A stretch of 6,197 bases of DNA, taken from assembly GCA_028873745.1 (NCBI GenBank), contig JAPPNT010000066.1, forward strand, positions 1 to 6,197, given 5' to 3'. A model generated the notes under the pieces. That model saw nothing but the letters and a program-made list of their open reading frames with translations, was not told the origin of the DNA and did not search any database. A program made the translations under genes and the position numbers. Source of the stretch: Chloroflexota bacterium. Lineage in GTDB: Bacteria > Chloroflexota > Dehalococcoidia > Lucifugimonadales > UBA1127. Numbering within the stretch: position 1 is the stretch's first letter; every line of letters begins with the position of its first letter. This document shows, in pieces, positions 1-5,109 of this stretch.

Positions 1-935
1 CCAACTTCATCGCAAACACAACGTACCGGGACGTGTTCGCCGACGCGGTGTCGCAGGACTTCAGCCCGCAGTCGAACCTGGCGGACATGGACATCGAGGG
101 CGTGGACGTGGGGCTGCTGCTGCCGACGGCGGGAATGTACGCGATCTGGAGCGACCACATCGACGCGGAGCTGGCGTCGGCGATGGCGACAGCGTATAAC
201 GACTACCTCGCCGACTACTGCCGGGCGGACGAGCGCCGGCTGAAGGGTATCGCGCTGCTGCCGCTGCAGAGCGTCGAGGCATCGGCGGAGGAGCTGCGCC
301 GGTGCGTGAAGGACCTGGGCTTCGTGGCGGGGTTCCTGCGGTCGAACCCCATCGTCCACCGCGACCTGCACAACCGGGCGTACGACCCGCTGTACGCGGC
401 GGCCGAGGAGCTGGGCGTGCCGCTCGTCGTGTCGAGCGCGACGGGGAGCGTGCTGCCGGAGCTGGGCGCGGACCGGTACGCGGACGACAGGTTCTCGCAC
501 GAGGCGGTGTCGAACACGTACGAGCTGTGGGTGGCGATGATGTCGCTGTTCGGGCACGGGGCGATGGAGCGGTTCCCGGGGCTGCACGTGGGGTTCCTGG
601 GCGCGGGGGCGAGCTGGCTGCCGTTCTGGATCGAGCGGCTGGAGGAGCACTGGGGGGAGATCCCCTTCGGGATGGACTGCCCGAACGTCCTGCCGCCGGA
701 TTACGTCATCAAGCGGCAGGCCTTCGTGGCGATGGAGCCGTGGGAGACGGGGACGGCGGACGTTGTGGCCGAGGCCGGCGAGCAGTCGGTGGTGTGGGGG
801 AGCGGGTACCCGTGGCCGTCGCTGGCATCGTTCCCGAAGGAGCTGGACGCCTTCGTGTCGGACGGGTCGCTGACGGACGAGCAGAAACGTAAGGTGCTGT
901 GGGACAACGCGGCGACAGTGTTTAACATCACGTAG
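1..935 (+). CDS. Amidohydrolase-2 family (TIM-barrel metal-dependent hydrolase) protein, 5' partial
   Basis: The frame is open from the left edge (first full codon at 3) to the TAG at 933-935. A GTG at 33 could start translation, but the residues before it (NFIANTTYRDVF) read as protein and no ribosome binding site precedes it, so the gene probably begins upstream. Counting from codon 33, family features are MDIEGVDVGLLLPT (19-32), AYNDYLADYC (54-63), RRLKGIALLPL (68-78), YDPLYAAAEELGVPL (117-131), ERFPGLHVGFLGAG (179-192), WLPFWIERLEEHW (195-207), and a C-terminal helix ending in DNAATVFNI. This is the usual layout of decarboxylase- or hydrolase-like amidohydrolase-2 proteins, which are typically somewhat longer. 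The N-terminal metal-binding motif would lie outside the window. Oddly, the usual SDYPH-type motif is SGYPW (257-261), FLEAG is FLGAG (188-192), and the His expected near VVSSATG (132-138) is Ser. Family assignment is firm; substrate is unknown and activity is doubtful. Confidence 0.85.
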   Translation, partial: NFIANTTYRDVFADAVSQDFSPQSNLADMDIEGVDVGLLLPTAGMYAIWSDHIDAELASAMATAYNDYLADYCRADERRLKGIALLPLQSVEASAEELRRCVKDLGFVAGFLRSNPIVHRDLHNRAYDPLYAAAEELGVPLVVSSATGSVLPELGADRYADDRFSHEAVSNTYELWVAMMSLFGHGAMERFPGLHVGFLGAGASWLPFWIERLEEHWGEIPFGMDCPNVLPPDYVIKRQAFVAMEPWETGTADVVAEAGEQSVVWGSGYPWPSLASFPKELDAFVSDGSLTDEQKRKVLWDNAATVFNIT

Positions 936-958
936 AGGGACGGATGCGCGCCCCTTCG

Positions 959-991
959 TCTCTCGGAGCCCCATTGGGGGGCACCGAGAGA
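959..991 (+). terminator. Strong hairpin after the amidohydrolase gene, possible terminator
   Basis: Bases 959-966 (TCTCTCGG) pair perfectly with 984-991 (CCGAGAGA). After one A-A mismatch, 968-972 (GCCCC) pair with 978-982 (GGGGC), leaving a 5-base loop. The hairpin begins 23 bases after the stop codon and directly precedes the first repeat module. There is no T tract after it, so it is not a classical intrinsic terminator. It may stop transcription in another way or protect the mRNA 3' end. Confidence 0.45.
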
Positions 992-1155
992 CCCCTTCGA
1001 CTGGGCTCAGGGCGAACGGCCTCCCTTCACCCCGGCCCTGGGTTCCCGCCTGCGCGGGACCCTTCGACGGTGCTCAGGGCAATCGGCCCACCCCCGGACG
1101 GGCCCTAGGCGCGGGGATTCTGGATCCCGGCTTCCGCCGGGATAACGATGGGAGG
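992..1155 (+). repeat. Double composite intergenic repeat block (A1-B1-A2-B2)
   Basis: Two copies of a two-part repeat lie in tandem. Module A has the form CCCTTCGAC, two to four bases, then CTCAGGGCGAACGGCC; copies are at 992-1021 and 1060-1088 (the second reads GGGCAATCGGCC). Module B is a hairpin with a 4-base loop. B1 has TCCCGC/GCGGGA at 1044-1049/1054-1059. B2 has ATCCCGGC/GCCGGGAT at 1124-1131/1136-1143, followed by AACGATGGGAGG. B1 overlaps the start of A2 at 1060-1062. Elements with very similar cores are scattered through many bacterial genomes (the Neisseria dRS3 hairpin looks alike). No protein is encoded here. Confidence 0.85.
1151..1155 (+). promoter_or_regulatory. Shine-Dalgarno of the lipoprotein gene, lying in the repeat's 3' end
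   Basis: GGAGG at 1151-1155 is five bases upstream of the ATG at 1161 and fixes that start. It is also the terminal part of repeat module B2: comparable G-rich or GAGG ends follow the AAACGA-type tail of copies B3, B4 and B5. Confidence 0.7.
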
Positions 1156-1160
1156 GTGTC

Positions 1161-1727
1161 ATGCGCGCGGGAACTCTGGTTGTCCTGACGGTTGCGGCGG
1201 CGCTGGCGATTGCCGCGTGCCAGGGCGGCATGGACGAGGCGGACGTGGAGCGGCTGGTGCAGGAGCGGGTCGAGGCGGCGACGGCGGAGCTGATGGAGCA
1301 GCTGCGGACGGACCTTGTGCGAGGGCTTCAGGCGGCGCGGCAGGCGACGGGCACGCCCCTGGAACTCGGCGAAAGCGGGCCGTACATCCTCGACGGCGAG
1401 CTGGTGGTGCAGGGGCGGATCGTGGTGCAGGAATCGCCGGGGGCGATGCGCATCGTGCTCGAACCGGAGAGCGGCGGCGGGAGTGTGGCCATCCACAACG
1501 GGGAAGGGGAGCGAGTCGTCGGGCTCTCCACCGTCGGCGGCAACGGCACGGTCAGCCTGTCGAACGCATCGGGCGACCTGAACGTGCTGATGTCAGGCGG
1601 AAACGGCGGCAGCATCGGCGTCCTGGATTCGGGCGACGTGATGGCGGTGATCGGCACCAGCCAGTTCGACAACGGCTACGTGGCGCTCTACGCGCCCAAT
1701 GAGCGGCTGCTGTACTCGCTTCCGTAG
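1161..1727 (+). CDS. Lipoprotein with coiled coil and tandem beta-type repeats, unknown function
   Basis: The 188-residue product starts with a lipoprotein signal peptide: MR, a hydrophobic stretch (5-18), and lipobox I17-A18-A19-C20, so Cys20 should be lipidated and the protein anchored outside the membrane. Residues 24-62 are charged and heptad-like (EADVERLVQERVEAATAELM and onward), a likely coiled coil that could drive oligomerisation. From about 80 to the end the protein is Gly-, Val- and Asn-rich with roughly four degenerate units of about 20 residues: GGSVAIHNGEGERVVGL (106-122), GTVSLSNASGDLNVL (129-143), GSIGVLDSGDVMAVI (150-164) and GYVALYAPNERLLYSL (172-187). Such units fit a beta-prism, beta-helix or trimeric fibre-like stalk. 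The start is set by GGAGG five bases upstream. The esterase gene follows after 20 bases, so the two are probably co-transcribed. I do not recognise a named family; the surface role is inference. Confidence 0.85.
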   Translation: MRAGTLVVLTVAAALAIAACQGGMDEADVERLVQERVEAATAELMEQLRTDLVRGLQAARQATGTPLELGESGPYILDGELVVQGRIVVQESPGAMRIVLEPESGGGSVAIHNGEGERVVGLSTVGGNGTVSLSNASGDLNVLMSGGNGGSIGVLDSGDVMAVIGTSQFDNGYVALYAPNERLLYSLP

Positions 1728-1747
1728 CCGCCGGAAAGGAACAAGCC

Positions 1748-2686
1748 ATGCCGGTTGATCCGCAAGTGCAGGAGTACCTGGACACGATAGCCGCGCTGGG
1801 GCTGCCGCCGCACTACGAGGTGGGGGCAGTGCAGGCGCGGGAGAACGCGAAGCTGCGACCCCGGCAGCCGGGGCCAGAGGTGTCGGCCATCGAGAACGTG
1901 ACGGTGCCTGGGCCCGACGGCGAGGTGCCCGTGCGCATCTACTCGCCGGGGGGCGACGGGCCGTTCCCGGTGCTGGTGTGGATACACGGCGGCGGGATGG
2001 TCGTGGGGACGCTGGAGACCGTCGACGCGGCGTGCCGACGGCTATGCCTAGGCGCCGAGTGCGTCGTCGTGTCGGTCGCCTACCGGCTGGCGCCGGAGCA
2101 CCCGTTCCCGGCGGCGCCGAACGACTGCTACGCGGCCACGAAGTGGGCGTACGAGAACGCGGCGTCGATCAAGGGCGACGCGTCGCGGCTGGCGGTCGGC
2201 GGCGAGAGCGCGGGAGGCAACCTTGCGGCGGCGGTGTCGCTGATGGCGCGCGACCGGGGCGGGCCGCCCATCGTGCACCAATCGATCATCAACCCGATGC
2301 TGGGACTGGACTTCGACACGGAGTCGTACATCCGGAACGCGGAGGGCTACTTCCTGACGCGGCGGACGATGATCTGGTACTGGGAGCAGTACCTGCAGCG
2401 GGCGGAGGACCGGGAGAACCCGTACGCCGTGCCGCTGTGCTCGGACGATCTCTCGGGGCTGCCTCCGGCGCTGCTGATGGCGGGGGAGTACGACCCGCTG
2501 CTCTCGGAGACGGAGCAGTACGCGGAGCGGCTGGAGGCGGCGGGGGGCTCCGCGACGTTCAGCTACTACGCGGGCGCGAGCCACAACTTCTACAGCATGC
2601 CGATCTCCGTGGACCTGGCCGTGCGGGCAATGGCAGAGATCGTCGACGCGCTGCGGGCGGCGTTCGGGCTGGGGGTGCGGGCGTAG
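1748..2686 (+). CDS. Alpha/beta hydrolase, hormone-sensitive-lipase (family IV) esterase
   Basis: The 312-residue protein has the usual length and all signatures of the HSL-like esterase/lipase family, which hydrolyses carboxylic esters. HGGG (80-83) forms the oxyanion hole. YRLAPEHPFPAAPND (112-126) is the family's conserved strand-loop. GESAGG (152-157) contains the nucleophile Ser154. Asp249 in EYDPL and His279 in GASHNF complete the triad. An N-terminal helical cap region (about 1-50) precedes the core. There is no signal peptide, so it is probably cytoplasmic. AAAGGA at 1735-1740 lies seven bases before the ATG and supports this start. It follows the lipoprotein gene by 20 bases and probably shares its transcript. 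Physiological substrate cannot be read from the sequence; short-chain acyl esters are typical for the family. Confidence 0.93.
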   Translation: MPVDPQVQEYLDTIAALGLPPHYEVGAVQARENAKLRPRQPGPEVSAIENVTVPGPDGEVPVRIYSPGGDGPFPVLVWIHGGGMVVGTLETVDAACRRLCLGAECVVVSVAYRLAPEHPFPAAPNDCYAATKWAYENAASIKGDASRLAVGGESAGGNLAAAVSLMARDRGGPPIVHQSIINPMLGLDFDTESYIRNAEGYFLTRRTMIWYWEQYLQRAEDRENPYAVPLCSDDLSGLPPALLMAGEYDPLLSETEQYAERLEAAGGSATFSYYAGASHNFYSMPISVDLAVRAMAEIVDALRAAFGLGVRA

Positions 2687-2687
2687 G

Positions 2688-2790
2688 CCCTTCGACAGGC
2701 TCCTTCGACGCGGCTCAGGACGGGGTCAGGGCGAACGGCCCCGCACCACCCCACTGGATTCCGGCTTTCGCCCGAAAAACGATAGTGAGG
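2688..2790 (+). repeat. Composite intergenic repeat (A3-B3), rearranged module A
   Basis: Module A begins one base after the esterase stop codon and looks rearranged: CCCTTCGACAGGCT (2688-2701) runs into a second CCTTCGACGCGGCTCAGGAC (2702-2721), which runs into GGGGTCAGGGCGAACGGCC (2722-2740). Module B3 (2754-2790) begins CTGGATTCCGGC and has stem TTCCGGC/GCCCGAA with one mismatch and loop TTTC (2766-2769), then AAAACGATAGTGAGG. The GAGG end serves as ribosome binding site of the next gene. The module order and direction are the same as in the other blocks. Confidence 0.8.
2787..2790 (+). promoter_or_regulatory. Shine-Dalgarno of the 75-residue gene, lying in the repeat's 3' end
   Basis: GAGG at 2787-2790 sits eight bases before the ATG at 2799. 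It is the last part of repeat module B3, the same relation as seen for the lipoprotein gene. Confidence 0.6.
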
Positions 2791-2798
2791 AATACTCC

Positions 2799-3026
2799 AT
2801 GACCCAGAAAGGGACTGCCCTGGAAGATATCAAGGTGTCCGCAGAGGAGAGTGCGGGCGGGTGGCGGGTGATTGCGCACGAGGACGGTGGGCCTCGGGTG
2901 ATGGCCGAGGGGCTGCCGCAGGAGTACGCGGAGCGCATCGTCGTCGTGTGGAACTTCTGCGAGGGCTTCGGGACGGCATCGTTCAGGCAGGCGACGCTGC
3001 ACATGCTCATGGACGCGATGGAGTAG
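2799..3026 (+). CDS. Small protein of 75 residues, unknown function
   Basis: The ORF has a ribosome binding site (GAGG, spacing 8), G/C-rich third positions like its neighbours, and ends in TAG at 3024-3026. The product is soluble and acidic, with no signal peptide or membrane segment. The C-terminal half (about 44-75) contains YAERIVVVWNFCEGFGTASF, which loosely resembles the RIVACxNAC-type motif of many small phage-like or hypothetical proteins; this similarity is from memory and weak. A repeat block lies directly upstream, and its last 17 bases plus four bases after the stop codon are duplicated at 3100-3120. It sits between two hydrolase genes with gaps of 112 and 132 bases. I do not recognise the family and give no function. 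Confidence 0.65.
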   Translation: MTQKGTALEDIKVSAEESAGGWRVIAHEDGGPRVMAEGLPQEYAERIVVVWNFCEGFGTASFRQATLHMLMDAME

Positions 3027-3030
3027 CGGG
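3010..3030 (+). repeat. 21-bp direct repeat, left copy (covers end and stop codon of the small gene)
   Basis: This 21-base segment, running from TGGACGCGATGG to GTAGCGGG, recurs without mismatch at 3100-3120, exactly 90 bases later. The left copy holds the last codons and the stop (TAG) of the 75-residue gene. Flanking bases differ on both sides, so the identity is exactly 21. Confidence 0.95.
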
Positions 3031-3060
3031 GGCGCGTGTCCGTCGTTGGGCGCGGGGTGT

Positions 3061-3094
3061 CTGGGCACCGGCTTGCGCCGGTGAAACGAGGGAG
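3061..3094 (+). repeat. Solo repeat module B4 (hairpin)
   Basis: The stem CACCGGC (3066-3072) pairs perfectly with GCCGGTG (3077-3083) around loop TTGC, followed by AAACGAGGGAG. It matches the other module B copies but has no module A before it. It lies in the 69-bp segment between the two 21-bp direct repeats. Confidence 0.75.
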
Positions 3095-3099
3095 CGGCG

Positions 3100-3120
3100 T
3101 GGACGCGATGGAGTAGCGGG
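3100..3120 (+). repeat. 21-bp direct repeat, right copy
   Basis: Exact second copy of 3010-3030. It is intergenic. It keeps the codon phase of the left copy (distance 90) and, read from the GTG at 3099, gives a tiny frame V-D-A-M-E-stop after GGGAG; this is more likely a duplicated remnant than a gene. Confidence 0.95.
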
Positions 3121-3158
3121 TGTACCGTTAGCCCACAACTCGCCGGAGGAGGTGGAGC

Positions 3159-3920
3159 ATGCCGTTCTACGAGAGGGGCGAGACTCGCATTTACTACGAG
3201 GACGTGGGGTCCGGGTTCCCGCTGATGGTGATTCCGGGCGGCGGGCTGAACTCGACCATCGCGGGCTTTGACACGCTGGGGCCGTTCAACCCGCTGGAGG
3301 TGTACAAGGACGACTTCCGCGTCATCTGCGCCGACCTTCGGAATGCGCCGCTGGGGCAGTCGAGCGGGCCGCTGGAGATCGACCGGCCGTGGGACGCGTA
3401 CTCGGACGACCAGCTGGGGCTGATGGACCACCTGGGCATCGGGGAGTTCCTCGTCATGGGGTTCTGCATCGGCGGGCCGATGATCCACAACCTGCTGCGG
3501 CTGGCGGGAGACCGCGTCGTCGCGGCGGCGATGATGCAGCCGAGCGGGTTCAGGCCGGAGGCGCCGGACCTGTTCTACCAGAACAACATCAAGGGCTGGG
3601 GGCCGCCGCTGTGCGAGAAGCGCCCGGACGTGACGATGGACATGGTGCACGACTTTCTGACCAGCATGTACACAGACCGTGCGGACTTCGTGTTCACTGT
3701 GACGCGCGACTTCGTGCGGTCGGTGGAGACGCCGCTGCTGATCGCGCCGGACGACGTGACAGCGCACCCGTACGCCGTCGCGATGGAGGTTGCGGGGCTG
3801 GCGCAGAACGCGGAGACGACGATCTACCCGTGGAAGGACACGCAGGAGCACATCGACGAGGTGGTGGAGCACGCCCGGCGGTTCCTGAAGGCGCATGAGC
3901 CGGTGAAGGCAGGGGCGTAG
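3159..3920 (+). CDS. Alpha/beta hydrolase with Cys nucleophile
   Basis: The 253-residue protein has the alpha/beta-hydrolase layout: YYEDVGSGFPLMVIPGGG (12-29) holds the first core strand and oxyanion loop, DDFRVICADLRNAPLGQS (51-68) the next conserved strand-turn, and LVMGFCIGG (98-106) the nucleophile elbow. The elbow residue is Cys103 rather than Ser, as in dienelactone hydrolases (GxCxG). The acid is probably Asp198 or Asp199 in LLIAPDDVTAHPYA, and the base His231 in TQEHIDEV. A cap of about 60 residues (130-190) lies between. No signal peptide is present. GGAGGAGG at 3145-3152, six bases before the ATG, fixes the start. Possible roles are C-C or ester hydrolysis of small organic acids, but no aromatic-degradation genes adjoin it. 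Fold is firm; reaction unknown. Confidence 0.88.
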   Translation: MPFYERGETRIYYEDVGSGFPLMVIPGGGLNSTIAGFDTLGPFNPLEVYKDDFRVICADLRNAPLGQSSGPLEIDRPWDAYSDDQLGLMDHLGIGEFLVMGFCIGGPMIHNLLRLAGDRVVAAAMMQPSGFRPEAPDLFYQNNIKGWGPPLCEKRPDVTMDMVHDFLTSMYTDRADFVFTVTRDFVRSVETPLLIAPDDVTAHPYAVAMEVAGLAQNAETTIYPWKDTQEHIDEVVEHARRFLKAHEPVKAGA

Positions 3921-3926
3921 GGGGCG

Positions 3927-3944
3927 GGGGCGCTAGCGCGCCCC
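3927..3944 (+). terminator. GC-rich hairpin after the Cys-hydrolase gene, possible terminator
   Basis: GGGGCGC (3927-3933) pairs with GCGCCCC (3938-3944) around loop TAGC, seven bases after the stop codon at 3918-3920. No T tract follows directly (only a short TTT at 3958-3960), so termination is plausible but unproven. Confidence 0.4.
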
Positions 3945-3949
3945 GTTCA

Positions 3950-4033
3950 CCCTTCGATTTCCCTCAGGGCGAACGGCCTCCCTTTGCCCAGCCGGTCTGG
4001 ATACCGGCTTTCGCCGGTAAAACGGGGGGAGGG
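3950..4033 (+). repeat. Composite intergenic repeat (A4-B5)
   Basis: Module A (3950-3978) reads CCCTTCGATTTC, then CCTCAGGGCGAACGGCC. Module B (3997-4033) starts CTGGATACC; its stem TACCGGC (4002-4008) pairs with GCCGGTA (4013-4019) around loop TTTC, then AAAACGGGGGGAGGG. Here the G-rich end is about 110 bases from the next start codon and does not serve as its ribosome binding site. GC content drops shortly after this block. Confidence 0.85.
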
Positions 4034-4146
4034 TGGGGGACGGGCGGTTAGGATGGGTATAGTCAGGCCCTGGCTGGCGAGTCCGAATCTTGGGTGGGGC
4101 CTTGCAGCAACACGGAGTCCAACCCGACTCTTGCATGAGGTGAAAG
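4034..4146 (+). promoter_or_regulatory. Leader region of the low-GC gene
   Basis: This 113-bp stretch marks the change from high to moderate GC. It holds a weak hairpin, GAGTC (4115-4119) with GACTC (4126-4130) and loop CAACCC, and a good ribosome binding site, AGGTGA at 4138-4143, close to the ATG at 4147. TATAGT at 4058-4063 resembles a -10 box, but I see no matching -35. A promoter here is likely because a strong hairpin and a repeat block separate the gene from the one upstream, but its position is not secured. Confidence 0.4.
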
Positions 4147-5097
4147 ATGGTTACTGTTACTTCTCTTATTCCCGTACCCCTGCAAGATGTTTGGCCCCAC
4201 GAGGCGTATGACTTTACGCCATGGCTTGCCGAAAACCTTGATGCACTAGGAGGCGTGCTGGGTTTGGACCTTGAGCTAGTGGAAACGGAGGCCCAAGTAG
4301 GGCCGTTCAAAGTCGATATTCTGGCTAAAGAGGGTGGCACTGACAGGAACGTAGTCATCGAGAATCAGTTTGGAAAGACAAATCACGACCACCTTGGCAA
4401 GGTGCTGACTTATGCTGCTGGCTACAATGCCGATGTAATGGTCTGGGTAGTCGAGCAGTTCACCGATGAGCACCGTCTAACCCTTGACTGGCTCAATCAA
4501 CGCACAGACGAGGATACGCAGTTTTACGGCGTAGTCATACGTACTGTAAAGATTGGTGAGTCGGACCCCGCTTACGTGTTTGAGTTAGCCGCCCAGCCTA
4601 ACCGAGCTCGAAAGAACGTCCAGAGCGCGAGTAGTCGCGTACGTCCAGTTAAGGATGGGGAAAAGTACCAAGAGTTTTTCCATGGGGTGGTGGATAAGCT
4701 CCGCGAGAACCAAGTCACCTACAACACATGGGGAGCCAAGAAACAATGGCAGTCATTCACTGCCGGCATTCCCAAGGTCAAGTATATCCTGCGGTTTAGA
4801 ATGGGTTACGCCTCCGTGGAACTCTTACTGCGTGAAATCTTGGAGAGTCTTGCGGTGCATAGGGAGGCTGTAGAGGACTCTTACGGTGAGAAGTTCGAGT
4901 GGGGAAACGAGAGGATATGGTTAGCAAGACCCGGTTCCATAAATGACTCAGATGATTCACTCCAAGCCACTGCTGACTGGATGGTAGAAAGCGTGCTTAA
5001 GATACGAGAGCGCGTGCTTCCGTACGTCCAAGAGGTTGCAGACTCTGTCGGTCAAGGGGACGATGACGACGTTGAAGACGATGAGAATGAGGAATAG
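4147..5097 (+). CDS. DUF4268-type protein with PD-(D/E)XK nuclease-like N-terminus, probably horizontally acquired
   Basis: The 316-residue product matches, from memory, the DUF4268 family. WPHEAYDFTPWLAENLDALG (16-35) opens the N-terminal domain. LDLELVETEAQVGPFKVDIL (40-59), VVIENQF (69-75) and DHLGKVLTYAAGYNADVMVW (81-100) form a restriction-endonuclease-like core, with candidate residues Glu46/Glu48, Asp57, Glu72 and Gln74 (Gln where the classical motif has Lys). DEHRLTLDWLNQRTDEDTQF (107-126) is also typical. The C-terminal part (about 170-300) corresponds to DUF4268 proper, and the tail (305-316) is highly acidic. The function of the family is unclear; DNA binding or cleavage, perhaps in defence, is inference. 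By eye the gene is near 50% G+C with A/T-ending codons, unlike all neighbours, which points to recent transfer. No methylase, integrase or partner gene adjoins it. It converges on the oxidoreductase gene with only 12 bases between stop codons. Confidence 0.83.
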   Translation: MVTVTSLIPVPLQDVWPHEAYDFTPWLAENLDALGGVLGLDLELVETEAQVGPFKVDILAKEGGTDRNVVIENQFGKTNHDHLGKVLTYAAGYNADVMVWVVEQFTDEHRLTLDWLNQRTDEDTQFYGVVIRTVKIGESDPAYVFELAAQPNRARKNVQSASSRVRPVKDGEKYQEFFHGVVDKLRENQVTYNTWGAKKQWQSFTAGIPKVKYILRFRMGYASVELLLREILESLAVHREAVEDSYGEKFEWGNERIWLARPGSINDSDDSLQATADWMVESVLKIRERVLPYVQEVADSVGQGDDDDVEDDENEE

Positions 5098-5109
5098 ATA
5101 TTCAGACTC

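Noticed and set aside
302..892. Plus-strand ORF in another frame of the amidohydrolase gene
   Set aside because: Composition is Gly/Arg/Ala-rich without motifs; the amidohydrolase frame has clear family similarity.
2048..2584. Minus-strand ORF of 178 codons within the esterase gene
   Set aside because: Arg/His/Val-rich shadow of the esterase with no start signal or motif.
1978..2802. Plus-strand ORF of 274 codons overlapping the esterase
   Set aside because: Its C-terminus (HWIPAFARKT) is a translation of repeat module B, a common false ORF end, and the esterase frame has all catalytic motifs.
3099..3116. Six-codon frame starting GTG after GGGAG in the right direct repeat
   Set aside because: It is the duplicated tail of the small gene, too short to be taken as a gene without other evidence.
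2715..3896. Long minus-strand ORF of 393 codons
   Set aside because: It runs antisense through the small gene and the Cys hydrolase, is rich in Arg, His, Pro and Val without family motifs, and is an artefact of high GC third positions in the true genes.
992..4033. CRISPR array or integron attC sites
   Set aside because: Copies are few, separated by genes, variable, and not at regular spacing; no cas genes, no integrase and no attC-like core sites were seen.
3984..4211. 75-codon plus-strand ORF across repeat B5 and the leader
   Set aside because: It translates the repeat, overlaps the true start at 4147 in another frame, and has no motif.
3933..4358. Minus-strand ORF across the repeat and the start of the DUF4268-type gene
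   Set aside because: Mostly translated repeat sequence and antisense of a supported gene; no ribosome binding site.
5098..5109. Bidirectional terminator in the convergent gap
   Set aside because: The gap is only 12 bases and contains no inverted repeat.
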